From Misgurnus anguillicaudatus (taxonomy: Eukaryota; Chordata; Actinopteri; Cypriniformes; Cobitidae): a stretch of DNA of 64,000 nucleotides. This document shows, piece by piece, positions 45,122 through 56,189 of the stretch (position 1 is the first letter of the stretch; each line of letters starts with the position of its first letter). The translations under genes were made by a program, and so were the position numbers. A model generated the notes under the pieces. That model saw only the letters and a program-made list of their open reading frames with translations. It was not told where the DNA came from and made no database searches. The stretch is from positions 3,207,001 to 3,271,000 of the forward strand of contig NC_073351.2 in assembly GCF_027580225.2 (NCBI RefSeq), in the 5' to 3' direction.

Positions 45122-45388
45122 CAGAATGGTGGACCATACCCAATAGGCTATGGGACCACCCACCACCTTCAGCATCACAATAGAAGATAAATCTCTGCTA
45201 CGTGATGCACCTGTAAGAGCGAAGGTGTGCAGGACAGAACATACTGTGTCCAAGCACAATGGTGGTCCAAACCCAATGGGCTATGGGACCACCCTCCACC
45301 CTAAACATCACAAAAAGAGAAAAGACTCCACCATGTGATGCATAAGTGAGAGGGGAGGTGTGCAGGACAGAATAAATTGTGTCTGTAC
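45122..45388 (+). repeat. Two-copy tandem repeat, period about 138 bp
   Basis: CAATAGGCTATGGGACCACC in the first unit and CAATGGGCTATGGGACCACC in the second are followed in both by CATCACAA, TGATGCA, and GGTGTGCAGGACAGAA. Divergence is moderate. No gene recognised. Confidence 0.8.
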
Positions 45389-45908
45389 ACAGAAAAACTA
45401 GTCCCAGGAGGGGCCTGCTCTCACTGTCTACTCGGTGCAAACTGAGGAGGGTGGATAGGATAAGAAATGAAAATCAACCAACGGTGATCCTCAATCTCAT
45501 TAACCCATCATGCACATCCAAAAAAGAAAGTTACAGAGGCCCGATGCTCTGAACGGCCTGGGAAAGAACAGCTACCACAGCTACACAGACAACAGTCACA
45601 CTGGGCAATGGGCAACCGGTAGGAAAGAAAGACCTGACACAGATTGCCACATTAAAACCCAGCTCATCCTCAAAGCTCACCACAGCGTCTGCCTGTGTCA
45701 AAGCAGCAGGGGGAGCAGCTGAGGGAGCACTCGAGGAGGTCTCACTCTTAAGAGAAAGAGGAAGACCGCAAAGCTGCAGTAAGCATGCCACAAGAGAACA
45801 CGTTCTCCGTGAACGCCATCCGAGCGTGGGAATAACCCAAGCACTTACAGCAGCACTTACGGCTGTGAGAGTAAACGGTATTTTACTGTTTTCTCCTGCT
45901 TTTATTAA

Positions 45909-45986
45909 TGTAAAGCTGCTTTGAACTATTAAACAATCATGAAAAGCACTACATATATATAAATTAAACTTGAATTAAATTTGAAA
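45909..45986 (+). mobile_element. L2-type LINE 3' tail
   Basis: GTAAAGCTGCTTTGAACTAT, then ATGAAAAGCACTACATATAT, match the 3' end of the L2 LINE at 27190-27249. Only the tail is recognisable. Upstream 45460-45900 could be its decayed 3' UTR. Confidence 0.65.
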
Positions 45987-46027
45987 AATAAAAGAGCATA
46001 TCTTGAATAATGATGACTGTAAGCATG

Positions 46028-46105
46028 CACTCTAAGAAAGAATGTGTTCATTTTTTACACATTGTTTTGTGTTATCCTATTTAACACATTATGTGTAATT
46101 TTAAG
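46028..46105 (+). mobile_element. MITE end fragment (CACTCTAAGAAAGAATGTG)
   Basis: CACTCTAAGAAAGAATGTGT followed by TTTACACATTG and AACACATTATGTGTAATTTT is one arm of a CACTCTAAAAA-type MITE. The other end is missing. Confidence 0.5.
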
Positions 46106-46159
46106 TGGAGGCCAGAAAAAAATTTGCTATTCAAAAGTGTATCCAGTGGCGTAATGGGC

Positions 46160-46745
46160 ACAGGTAAAAAAAAGCATGGGATGCGGTAACACAAGCTAAT
46201 GTGGTTTCACCAGATATTCGTACAGTTGCCGAAGTAAAAAAAGTGGTTTGACATGAAGTTTAAGGCAAAAAGAAGAATTTCCATTCAACAGAGAAAAAAG
46301 ACATGGGTGGAGGACAGGAGCCACCTGATCTATCTGTCTTTGATGAAAGGATGGCTGCAATTATTGGACAGTCAAGCTTAAGTGGCATTATAGATAGGAT
46401 TGCGGGTGAGAGCGACCTAATACAGGAGCAATTTCAACACGGTAATTTGCTTGAATCAAAATCTTTATTTTAAGGAATGTATGCAAGTAGCCTAATCATC
46501 ATAACTAAAAAAAAAATTCATTAAGAAAATGATGAAGCTAAAGTCCATTGTCTACTTCCCAATCTACTAGTTATACCCCTTCACAGAGATGCACTGGAGC
46601 ACGAGTCCTGACCGATGAGGTGCTCGCTAATCAAGATGCCCTCATCCTTGCCATTAAGGACGTGACAGCTGGCCTATGGTAAATTAATGAGTCATTGAAT
46701 AAATTGCTGGAATTCCTTAGCAGTCAAAGAAATGCATATATGTGA
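46160..46745 (+). pseudogene. Harbinger-associated Myb/NAIF1-like gene, two-exon relic
   Basis: Exon 1 (46160-46440) shows a Myb/SANT-like segment: AWDAVTQANVVSPDIRTVAE, a frameshift, then WFDMKFKAKRRISI, a second shift, and PPDLSVFDERMAAIIGQSSL with RIAGESDLIQEQFQH. A GT donor follows at 46441. After an AT-rich intron, exon 2 (from about 46584) reads ARVLTDEVLANQDALILAIK and DVTAGL, then a stop where related proteins have Glu, and INESLNKLLEFLSSQRN. Such trihelix-like proteins accompany PIF/Harbinger transposases and also gave rise to NAIF1. The frameshifts and stop make it dead. No transposase is nearby. Confidence 0.7.
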
Positions 46746-46749
46746 ATAA

Positions 46750-47225
46750 ATATTTAAGCAAAATGTTTCTGTTTTCTGAAGTGTTTTTAATATCCCCTAA
46801 AACTTTTGTGCAATCGTTGAAAGCACTTTTACAAGTTCCATTTTGCTCAATCACAGATTTATTTAAATATGCACTATAGCAAACTACAAAACCTATTGTA
46901 TTTTAGTAAATTTGAATGTCATGGCAACATGGGGGTTTGTTTATATCAATTATGCTGGCAAGTAGCCTATGGGGTATCATCTTTGGCCACTGCCAAGCTA
47001 CTCCCTAGCAACCAAATACAGTACCCTAAACCGAATAAACAAAGCCTTATATCTCTGCATCAGAACATCGTAGAGACACGGAGGTTGGACCATTTTATCT
47101 GTGGCTTGCATATAATCATGGATAATCTTGGATTCTATTGTCCCCAGAAATTTGCCACGGCAAGCACCACTTCACATTTTGATATGTACCTATTTATTAT
47201 TATTATTATTGTTTGCACCTACTTG
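46750..47225. other. Unassigned sequence
   Basis: No gene recognised. The long plus-strand frame at 46869-47378 runs through AT-rich repeat sequence and an inverted repeat and has no family resemblance. Confidence 0.4.
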
Positions 47226-47492
47226 CAAAATAAAGAGTTTATTGCAACGTTTCGATCTCTTGATCTTCCTCAGGCATCAAAAACATATATCAAACATATA
47301 TGTAAAAATATATGTGACGAGTTTATGATGATGTGTTCTATTATTCATTGTGTGCTTACTTTGACCTTGACAATGTGATTGGCCAAGGTAACTTTTAAAT
47401 ACACGGAAATTACATATAGTATATGTTTGATATATGTTTTTGATGCCTGAGGAAGATCGAGAGATCGAAACGTTGCAATAAACTCTTTATTT
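47226..47492. repeat. Inverted repeat with about 73-bp arms
   Basis: 47226-47300 (AAAATAAAGAGTTTATTGCA, then CGTTTCGATCTCTTGATCTTC) is the near-perfect reverse complement of 47420-47492. The spacer is about 120 bp. The right arm reads CTGAGGAAGATCGAGAGATC, then GAAACGTTGCAATAAA, a sequence type found at the 3' ends of some vertebrate retroelements. The family is not identified. Confidence 0.85.
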
Positions 47493-48131
47493 TGTAGTAG
47501 ATAGTGTGCGGGACTTCTCTCTTTTCATTTGTTGATATTTGGACTTTCTTGTCCTGCTCTCCTACGCACCTATCACACACAGGTGTGCGACGTTTATGTG
47601 ATTTATTATTATTATTATGAAAGAAGTGTTTGGCATTTGATGCAAATGCTTCATTCAGACATGTGTTTATGGCATTTTGAATGCAGTGTTTAAGGAAATG
47701 TGAGACATTTTGCATTTTGTGTGTGAAGCTTTGGGAAATGTATGTAGAGTTTTGAAAAAAAAAGGTAGTGTAATCAGTTGGGAAAAAACGTAAAAGTGCA
47801 AACAGTTTTGCTTGACTGCTTAAACACAAAAACTGGTTTCTGTAGCACAAAAACCAATACCCTAATGTCATTCCTGAACTAACACATTTTCCATAATGGT
47901 AAACACAATTCACCTGTTTCCACACATGCTTTAATATTCAAAACTCATTCTGTAAAATCATATACAAAAGTGGCCAAATAAATCATTATTTGCACTATTC
48001 ATTAAATGAACATATGCTCTCAATATAATTTACATGCTTAACTCAAAAAGCACACCTTTCTCCAGGTGCAAACACTAAGGGCCAGATTTACTAACAGCTT
48101 GCGCCAATGCAAACATCAATAAATAGGACCT
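47493..48131. other. Unassigned sequence
   Basis: AT-rich with repeated ACACA/TTTTGTGT-like text. It could be the left part of the IS630-type element whose transposase relic follows, but no terminal repeat was found. Confidence 0.35.
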
Positions 48132-48450
48132 GGTTTAATGACCACCTCAGGTTCACCGTTCATTTTTTGCCAGCATATTCCCCATTTCTGAATCCGAATG
48201 AGGATTTTTTTCTCGGCATGGTGGTGGAAAATGTATGATCGCAACCCCTACATACCCCAAACCCCCCATGGAAGCGATGCTGGATGTCCGTGAAGATGTT
48301 TCTGTGGAGTCTATTCAGGGTATAAGGCTATAAGAGCATTTTCACATGCTGCCTGGCAAGAGCAAGCGTAATGTGTGATGTTGATGAGAAACTACAGTAT
48401 GGCCTGACCCAGACCTGAGAAGATATGCTGATGAGAACTTTGATGCTGAG
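48132..48450 (+). pseudogene. IS630/Tc1-type transposase C-terminal relic
   Basis: The frame starting near 48168 reads FLPAYSPFLNPNEDFF. After a one-base shift it continues SAWWWKMYDRNPY, and later fragments give a CLARA-like and CDVDE-like tail near 48350-48390. It resembles the third acidic region of a fish IS630-like transposase (usual form LPPYSPFLNPIEEFFSAWRW). The N-terminal two thirds are not found. It is a dead relic. Confidence 0.65.
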
Positions 48451-50140
48451 TAACCTGTATATTTGATGCCTTTGTAAATGTAAAGTTTTTCTCAGTCACT
48501 TGGAGCATTTCTCAGAATAGAAATACATTTTTCAAAACACTTTTTTGCTACATTTTAAATTGTTCTTTGATTGATAAATTGATATATTGTTGTCAAGTGA
48601 ATCTTGACATTTCTTACAGTGAACCTTTCTAATTTTGAATTTTTTATTTTTACTGTAAAATAATATTTTTTCACAGTGTGTGTAATTTGTTTACGGAAAA
48701 AAAGGTGAAAATGTGAATTTTGCCACAGTTTTACATCAAAGAATACTGACACGTATAATTGTGTACACTTGTTATGTTGACAACATGGCTAAACATTTTT
48801 ACTCTCTTGTTCATGAACAATGACACAGGACTTGCCATTTTGGGACTGATATGTTCACTGATGTAAAAATTTACTTTTGAGAGCTGAACGAAGGATTTTG
48901 AAAAAGCTTTTGCAGGACAGCAATGATGTTGTGCAGATTGTACAAACCGTTCTGAGAAATGAACGCATTATTTGGCAAATTTTAAGAAATGCTGCAAAGC
49001 GATTGATAAGAACTGTAAGTATCTTCCTTACATGTTTTGTCAGTGTGACATTTCAAAGGTCAAGTTTTACTCCAAAACAGTACAGCATTGCTTTATCCAA
49101 TTATGTAAGAGGTATATATTATAGTAGTGTTTTGCATTTATTTTTTCAGGGTTCTGAAAGAGTTATCAGTCAGTGATGTGACTCATACAGTTGGGATTCA
49201 GAAGATAGCTGTTTTATATCTGGGTGTGACATTTTAAAATTGTGTGTGAAAATTTTGAGAAAATAGTGAACTGTTCCCTGAATTGTGTCTTAAGCAATCG
49301 AGAAAAACTGTAATATTAAACTAATGTTCGGGACATTTATGTTAAAGTAATGCTGGCAGGGTGCATTTTCAAATTAACACTGTCAATGTGCACAGTCAAT
49401 GTTACACTGTTTTTGGCTGAAAGTATATGCATCAAATCTTGTGAAAAAAATCTGATGAACATGGAAAAATCTTTTTTTTTTGTTACAATATCTAAGCACG
49501 CTCACAGTGCCCACAGTGCACATTCATAACATACATGCATTCACATTTAGGTCTCACATACTGGTGCAGTTGTATGCATGTTTTTTGCCTACTGTATGTG
49601 GAATCTTAGATAGAAATTACAGTAAGTTTAAAGACATTTTTTGAAGTCATGGTCACTGTTACCAGGGACAGTCCCATATTACCCTGAGCGGATGTGACAC
49701 TTCCTGCAAGCTCACAGTTTTAAGCAATATGTCACACTCTGTACTCTAGTCTATCTGTCTAATTATACGTAACAAGTGACTAAATAAAAAAACATAATCA
49801 AAGCAATTAAACAAGGCAAATACTTTTGTAATATTGTGTTTTACAGTTAATGTAAATGTTTAAATGTGTTAGTAACAAGTTTGATACTCTTCTGCTGTTT
49901 TTGAAACTCAGATGTTGGTTGCTAACTTTAAACGTGTGGGTGATGAGCTCTGGTCCTGTAAATTTTCTTCAAATGTCTTTTTACAGCGCTCTGATAAACT
50001 CAGACAGAACAAATTATAAGTTAGTCCAATATTCCCCTTATGCACAATGTTGACAAACTTTACTTTTTTGCTTATGGATGAAATATGTTTACTGACTGAA
50101 ACCATTCACTTCTATATAACTAATCTTCAGATCAAGCACA
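48451..50140. other. Unassigned sequence
   Basis: AT-rich, with many TTTTGTGTG/CACTGT motifs. I found no terminal repeats, splice-bounded frame or RNA gene. Confidence 0.35.
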
Positions 50141-50344
50141 CTACTCCACTACCTCAAGGGGGTGGAGTTCCTGTCCCAATGCCCCGGTCAAAGCTGCAAG
50201 CCGTGTCGGGCTCGGGGCTCCCCGACCTGAGGATTACAGTTAGGGCAACAACCCAAGAGGCCCCTCACTCCTCAAGACTGTAGCCAGTTGAGATGCCGAG
50301 GTAAGCAGCCAGGCTACCTTCGGGCACAGTGTCCCTATCCTTTG

Positions 50345-50950
50345 GGTCTCCCATAGATGTCAATTGCGGCATCAGAGGGTGAGCTCGTCGCCTCCACAGA
50401 CAAGGATGTGTTGCCACCTTCGGGAAAGATGGTGCAATACGAGTCCGACACGGAGATGATGCCTATGCTCGGACGGGCAGCCTGGGAACCAGAAATCGGT
50501 CTTCTATCTCCTCCCCCCTCACCACCCTCCAGGGGCCGGGCAGCCAAGGGGTATTTCGACGAAGTTGCCATGCAACTGCGTCTGGCCACCACCTCTACTT
50601 GGCAGGATAAGCCGTTTCTCCCCTTGCCCGGCCTGTCAGTACTCGTCCAATCTGACTGGCAGTGCTTATCGGGCCTTTGGCGAGGCTGCCTCAGCTCTGC
50701 ACGCTATTGCATTATTGCAGGTCCCTCAGGTAAGGCACTAAAGGACCTGAACGAGGGCTGTGCGCTGCAAATGACCTGGCAATCTGAGTGACCAAGGTTA
50801 AGTCGCAGTCTCTGGGTCGTGCAATGTCCACTTTGGTGGTCCAGGAACGCCATTTCTGGCCCCCGCTCCTGCACAGCGTCAGCAGCAGCCTCCATCTAAG
50901 CAGGGTCATGGAGCCAGACTGTAAAGTGGCCTTTACACTGTATTCTGCCA
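50345..50950 (+). pseudogene. DIRS/Gypsy-type Gag relic
   Basis: The open frame starting at 50357 begins MSIAASEGELVAS and is acidic and proline-rich through PPPSPPSRGRAAKGYFDEV. In another frame the next segment reads LTGSAYRAFGEAASALHAIA and then LGRAMSTLVVQERHFW. These are the counterparts of GKAYQAAGQAGAALHTMAIL and RHLWLNL in the DIRS Gag at 16511-17080. It is GC-rich against AT-rich flanks. No RT, RNase H or terminal repeat follows. It is an isolated decayed fragment. Confidence 0.6.
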
Positions 50951-51711
50951 TCTAAAATGAGATTACCGTTTGAAGGGAGTGAACAGTTTTAAGGATGCCG
51001 CCATAAACAATGGAGATTTTGTATGCATTCTAAAAAATGTTATATGCACCTACACACAGAGAAGCAACATTTTTAGTATGTGGTAAATATTACATCCATA
51101 AACAAATATTTGTAAAATGCAATATCTAAATTACCACAAATGTCGTAGAAATTATTTCTGAAGAATTTTATGGAGAATTTGTATGTTAATGTTTCTTCAT
51201 TTTAAGTAAACTTTTCTTATTTGTCTGTTAAAATACTTTTGTTAATAAAAAATGTAATATGCATTTGAGTATTCATAATTATTTTTATTTATTATACATA
51301 TTAAAGTATTTATGAGTGATTATGACAATTAATGTTACATTTGCAAATTCTTATGTGTCCCCTATAGAAGTTTATTTAGAAATTATTAATTATATCATTA
51401 ACTTTTACTTCAGTAAAGGTAGCCTGTTTGTCTTGTTTTTTTTTTGTAGTTAAATAAATATACAAGCATAATAAATTTGAGAATTCATTATATGTACAGT
51501 GTTTTGTATATGTATAGTCTGTTATATGTATTTTAAATTTGAAGAATAAATATATTACAAAATGCATGCACTTGATGTTGCATTTATTTGATAATGTTGC
51601 AGGGAATTCATAATGTTAATAAATATTGTCATTAGGAATAAAACTGCCCTGTTTTTTTAACTCTGCATAGCTGTAGCTAAATAGCTAGGCCTACTACACT
51701 TCTGGATTTTA
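50951..51711. other. Unassigned sequence
   Basis: Strongly AT-rich, no gene or repeat recognised. Confidence 0.4.
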
Positions 51712-51790
51712 ATGTTGGTCATCATGGTGGTACTCCAAAAGCCAAATATTTTCTGAGGTGGAACTTGGTGTTAAAAGTTTGAGAACCACT
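51712..51790 (+). mobile_element. hAT end fragment
   Basis: GTTGGTCATCATGGTGGTAC followed by AAGTTTGAGAACCACT is the right end of a hAT-type MITE (usual terminus AGTTTGAGAACCACTG). The left end is missing. Confidence 0.5.
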
Positions 51791-52091
51791 AACAATAAAT
51801 GACGCAACATGTAATCTAATCCTTTGGCCTTTATGCACTTTAAGTGGAACTTAAGTGTTCAGTGTTGTAGGGAAGCCCTAAATTTATGATGTCTGCCTGC
51901 TGTGTGGTGACAGTTTGGAAAGTTTCAGAAAAGAAAAAAGAGGAAGTCTGCAGACATTTTCTTCCCTAATCTAGTGGTATTTTAGAGATGTCTACTTTGG
52001 ATCCAGATGCACAGCACTGCACAGACTGACAGCAGAAGGTCTGGACTGCATAGAAACTTTTACTGGCAAAGGGCTTCCAAAAGACCATCTA

Positions 52092-52428
52092 CACTGCAAC
52101 AAATTACTTTCATGTTTAGTATTTTTCTCTTGTTTTCAGTAGAAATATCTAAAATATCTTAAATCAAGATGTATTTTTTGATGAGCAAAATGACCTAAGA
52201 AAATAAGTCTAGTTTTTAGACAAATTTTTTTTTCTCAACCCATTGGCAGATTTTTTTGCTTGTTTCAAGCAAAAATTCATATAAATAGTATATTTTTTGT
52301 CTAAAGCCTAGACTTGTTTTCTTACGTCATTTTGTTCATCAAGAAAAAGCATCTTAATTTAAGAATGTTTAGATGTTTAGTACGGAAAACAAGAGAAAAA
52401 TTTTAAGTAAGAAAGTCAATTTTCTGAC
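52092..52428. mobile_element. Palindromic MITE (CACTGCAA-type)
   Basis: Left arm TTTCTCTTGTTTTCAGTAGA and right arm complement (ACGGAAAACAAGAGAAAAAT) pair, as do GACCTAAGAAAATAAGTCTA and TAGACTTGTTTTCTTACGTC around the centre. It is a family common in fish genomes. Ends are slightly decayed, and no duplication was resolved. Confidence 0.78.
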
Positions 52429-53698
52429 ATGTAAAGCAACCAATCACAGTTTGTCTCCCAAGAATCCTGCAGAATTATATCAGATTGACTTCAAAACTCC
52501 TCAGGTGTTTACAATTTTGTGTGCTTTATGCATCAGACAATCGGCTTATTTGAGATTGAGATGCTTATTTTAAGCAAATTCTGTGCAGAACAGATCTGAC
52601 TCTTGCTTTTAGAGGATGGATTGCCCAAGAAGATCCTGATATTTGTAGACTTCTCCATTTTAAGGGGCTGTTAAATTCTGGAATTTATCTACAATGACAA
52701 AACTAAAACAGAGCCTGTTAATAATAATTTGTATGTTATTTTATGTAGATATTTATTGTTACAAAATAATTATAGATTAATCTACAAAACCACACATTAA
52801 AAGGATTCTTGATCAAACAGTTTGTCATTTAAAGTGGATCAAACCCTTTCATAAAAGTTGTCTTAAAAACAATACCCAATTTTTGTCTTAGTACAACTTT
52901 GATGAACTTTCTAGATCCACTTCAAATGTTGACTAGTATATTTCACAATGAAACTCTGTTCACACCATTTTCCCATGTTAGTTTCTAGTAAATGTGGCGG
53001 TAGACACATGAGTCATACATGATTCAGTCGTGATCTAACCATATGTATTCGTGACACTGAGATAAGGCTAAAGGTGGTAAAAAAACACTTTCATCAAAGC
53101 AACTTAAATGTCATGTTATGTTTTGCATGTTTTTGTCACGTTTCAACAGCTTTCAACTTTAATTTTAGCTGACTACACTGTTAAAGTAAAAATGTTCCAA
53201 TGTTATGTTTTGAACGTATTTCTCATCTAATACTAAAAGCCTAGAGCCTGGGAATTTTAAGGATGAGTATGTTAGCCCGAAGATCATCTACAAGCCATGT
53301 GCTTTAAAACAGTGACCAAATCTGCATTGAGAAGAGTTAAGAATTCAAACCTTACAGATGGTCCCAAGAAAGTCTAAAATATTTAAGCCGTCATTCTACA
53401 CTTCAGCTTCTCAACAAATGTCCTGTACAAACATTATAAAAAATGTCTTTACTTTCTCAATAAAACTATGGAAAGAATATCTGTCTCCCAGCCTCCCGCT
53501 GAACATTTAATGCTGCACTATTGAAATCATTCTAAAGCTGCAATCCAGAATGTTTGCTTCTTCATCGTCATCTTTGTTTGAAACATTACATTTTTACATG
53601 GGTTGTGATTCAACACTGCTACTGGGCACAAAGGAATCTGATGTCTGTGATCACCACATAGAATATCTACTACTTTTGATCTGACCAAAGATGAAATA
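52429..53698. other. Unassigned sequence
   Basis: No repeat or gene recognised over 1.27 kb. Composition is moderate; it may be single-copy. Confidence 0.4.
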
Positions 53699-54390
53699 TT
53701 AAAGGAATAGTCTACTCATTTTCAATATTAAAATATGTTATTACCTTAACTAAGAATTGTTGATACATCCCTCTATCATCTGTGTGCGTGCACGTAAGCG
53801 CTGGAGTGCGCTGCGACGCTTCAATAGCATTTACGTGTAGCTTAGCCCCATTCATTCAATGCTACCATTTAGAGATAAAGTTAGAAGTGACCAAACACAT
53901 CAACGTTTTTCCTATTTAAGACGAGTAGTTATACGAGCAAGTTTGGTGGTACAAAATAAAACGTAGCGCTTTTCTAAGCGGATTTAAAAGAGGAACTACA
54001 TTTTATGGCGTAATAGCACTTTTGGGAGTACTTCGACTCGGCGCAGTAACACCCTCCCTCTCCCATTATGAGAGGGAGAAAGGGAGCGGACTTTTCAGGC
54101 GAGTCGAAGTACTCCCAAAAGTGCCACCACGCCACAAAACATAGTTCCTCTTTTAAATCCGCTTAGAAAAGCGTCTTAAATAGGAAAAACGTTGATGTGC
54201 CTGGCCACCCCCAACTCCATCTCCAAATGGTACAATTGAATGAATGGGGCTAAGCTAAATGCTATCGAAGCGTCGCAGCGCGCTCCGGCGCTTACGTGCA
54301 CGCACACAGATGATAGAGGGATGTATCAACAGTTCTTAGTTAAGGTAATAACATATTTTAATGTTGAAAATGAGTAGACTATTCCTTTAA
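53699..54390. mobile_element. Long palindromic TTAA MITE, complete copy
   Basis: A 692-bp unit starting TTAAAGGAATAGTCTACTCA and ending TGAGTAGACTATTCCTTTAA. The two arms are complementary almost to the centre near 54050, where GAGTACTTCGACTCG and CGAGTCGAAGTACTC face each other. The right arm has lost about 50 bp near 54175 compared with 28416-29068. TTAA borders fit a piggyBac/Kolobok-type mobiliser. Confidence 0.93.
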
Positions 54391-54652
54391 CAATCAATGA
54401 ATAAATCAATAAGTCAATGAATCATGTTATCACCATGAGCCGAAGCTGATCCATCAATTTTGCCAGTGCGGCTTGAGCAGAATGTAACAGATTAGTAAGG
54501 TAAGGATTAATATAACATAAAACCATGTCTCCATTTGTGATCAGAGAAATGACAAACAACAAGTGTTACTCTGCACTGCACAAAACTTTGTTTGAATCAT
54601 GATTTAATCAATAGTAAATACTTTAAATATAAAAACATATGCTAAAAGATAG

Positions 54653-54811
54653 CACTCTAAAAATGGCTGGGTTAAAATGACCTAATGTTTGGTTATTGTT
54701 ATGCAACCGTGGGGTATAATAACCCAGCATTGGGTCGATTTTTAACCCAGCGCGAGTTCTGTCCAATATTGACCCATTATGGATAAAAAATAACCCAGCC
54801 ATTTTAGAGTG
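54653..54811. mobile_element. CACTCTAAAAATGGCTGGGTT MITE
   Basis: 159 bp with ends CACTCTAAAAATGGCTGGGT and ACCCAGCCATTTTAGAGTG. Internally AACCCAGCATTGGGTC repeats the motif. It is a better preserved relative of 8651-8862. Confidence 0.85.
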
Positions 54812-55330
54812 AGGAGATTTAAGTTTTAGACTATAACTTGCGTAATGGTTTACTTTGGGATTTGTACATTTTACATATGGTTAACATTTACTAATACACA
54901 CTTACACACCAAAGGAAATGTAAAATCGTAAATCAGAAAATATGTGCTCTTTAAAACTTTACAGATTAAACGCCACCATCTAGGTGATGTAGATTTAGTC
55001 CCTGTACACATTTCAAGTTTCGAGACTGATAACAACATTTAAATGTGGAAGTGAATCTCCTAAATGTTTGTTGTTTGATTGATGATTGACACAGAGGTAA
55101 CCATAGCAATATTGTTATGCTGTCTTGCATAGTTACCATTCACTGCTTTGACCCAAATAATATTACAGTGTTACGGACAGTGCACTTTTAAAGTGCCCAT
55201 AATATGCTAATAGAAAGGTTCATATGTGCTGTTGAGAGTCCCCAACAACAGGTTTACATGCATGCAAGGTCAAAAAACACTTTTGTTGTTTTCTTATTTC
55301 CCAACAACTCTCAAATGAATTGTTTGAATA
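54812..55330. other. Unassigned sequence
   Basis: No gene or repeat recognised with confidence. Confidence 0.4.
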
Positions 55331-56064
55331 TAGTCTGGCTAACACCAGACCAGTCTCATAGAGAATGAGTCGTGGTCCGGGAATCATACTGTATGCTCAT
55401 TTTCTCGTATTTGAGGCGTGGTTTACGAATGCCCAGAGCCGTTTATTGGGCGCTACGAATGTCTATCAAATCCGACTGTACGTAGCTCATAGCCAATCGT
55501 TTCAATTATGCCAGATGACGTATGTAGAGCGACATCAATTCAAACGTAAACAACTTTTATCTGTACGTGTGCACATAGCTGAAATCTATGCAAGTAAACC
55601 GGTAGCTGTATATTGTATTCAAAAGCAACACAATTTAGTGACAACCACAGTACAGGCATAATGACAATATGATATGAATAAATACCACTTACCATTTATA
55701 AGTTAATTGTACTTTGTCGATGACGATGCCTAGCAGGTTGGTCCTATAAAACTCTGTGGTTATCGTGTCTTGCCATATCCAAACATTCTTCTTGGATATG
55801 AAATTGTTTAACGCCAAAAGTTGCTCTTTGTTTAAATAAACTTGCATTCAAAACAACTTATAACACTATCTGAGGCTGCATTGAAAAGTAACTTTGCGTG
55901 TTGGATAAACAAAACTGCTTCAGTGTGTCGCATAGACTTCGTCATCGTCTTGCTGCCTCCTCCCCGTTCTGTGATTGGGTCCCTATTTCAAGGGCAAAAT
56001 TGGTCCATAGTTTCTATGCTAGACTTCCAGCGTGAATAAATTTGCCCGGGGAAACCCAGGCTAG
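55331..56064. mobile_element. Non-autonomous element with perfect 8-bp duplication TTTGAATA
   Basis: TTTGAATA occurs immediately outside both ends (55323-55330 and 56065-56072). The ends TAGTCTGGCTAACACC and GGGAAACCCAGGCTAG are only weakly complementary (TAG-CTGG). 734 bp. The interior has short frames without recognisable product. An 8-bp duplication points to hAT-type mobilisation. Confidence 0.75.
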
Positions 56065-56189
56065 TTTGAATATTCATCTTGCCAAGCCTATTTTTTTGCG
56101 TGATGCTACTCTGCTCTGATTGGTCGCAGTTGCACATTACTCTGTAGGACTACAGTGTATGGGGCTTGCAACTTTTTTATTCTTTATAG

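Noticed and set aside
46869..47378. 169-codon plus-strand open frame
   Set aside because: It runs through AT-rich sequence and one arm of the 47226-47492 inverted repeat, with no family resemblance and no splice context.
47410..47925. 171-codon minus-strand open frame
   Set aside because: Begins in the other arm of the same inverted repeat; composition and content give no sign of a real protein.
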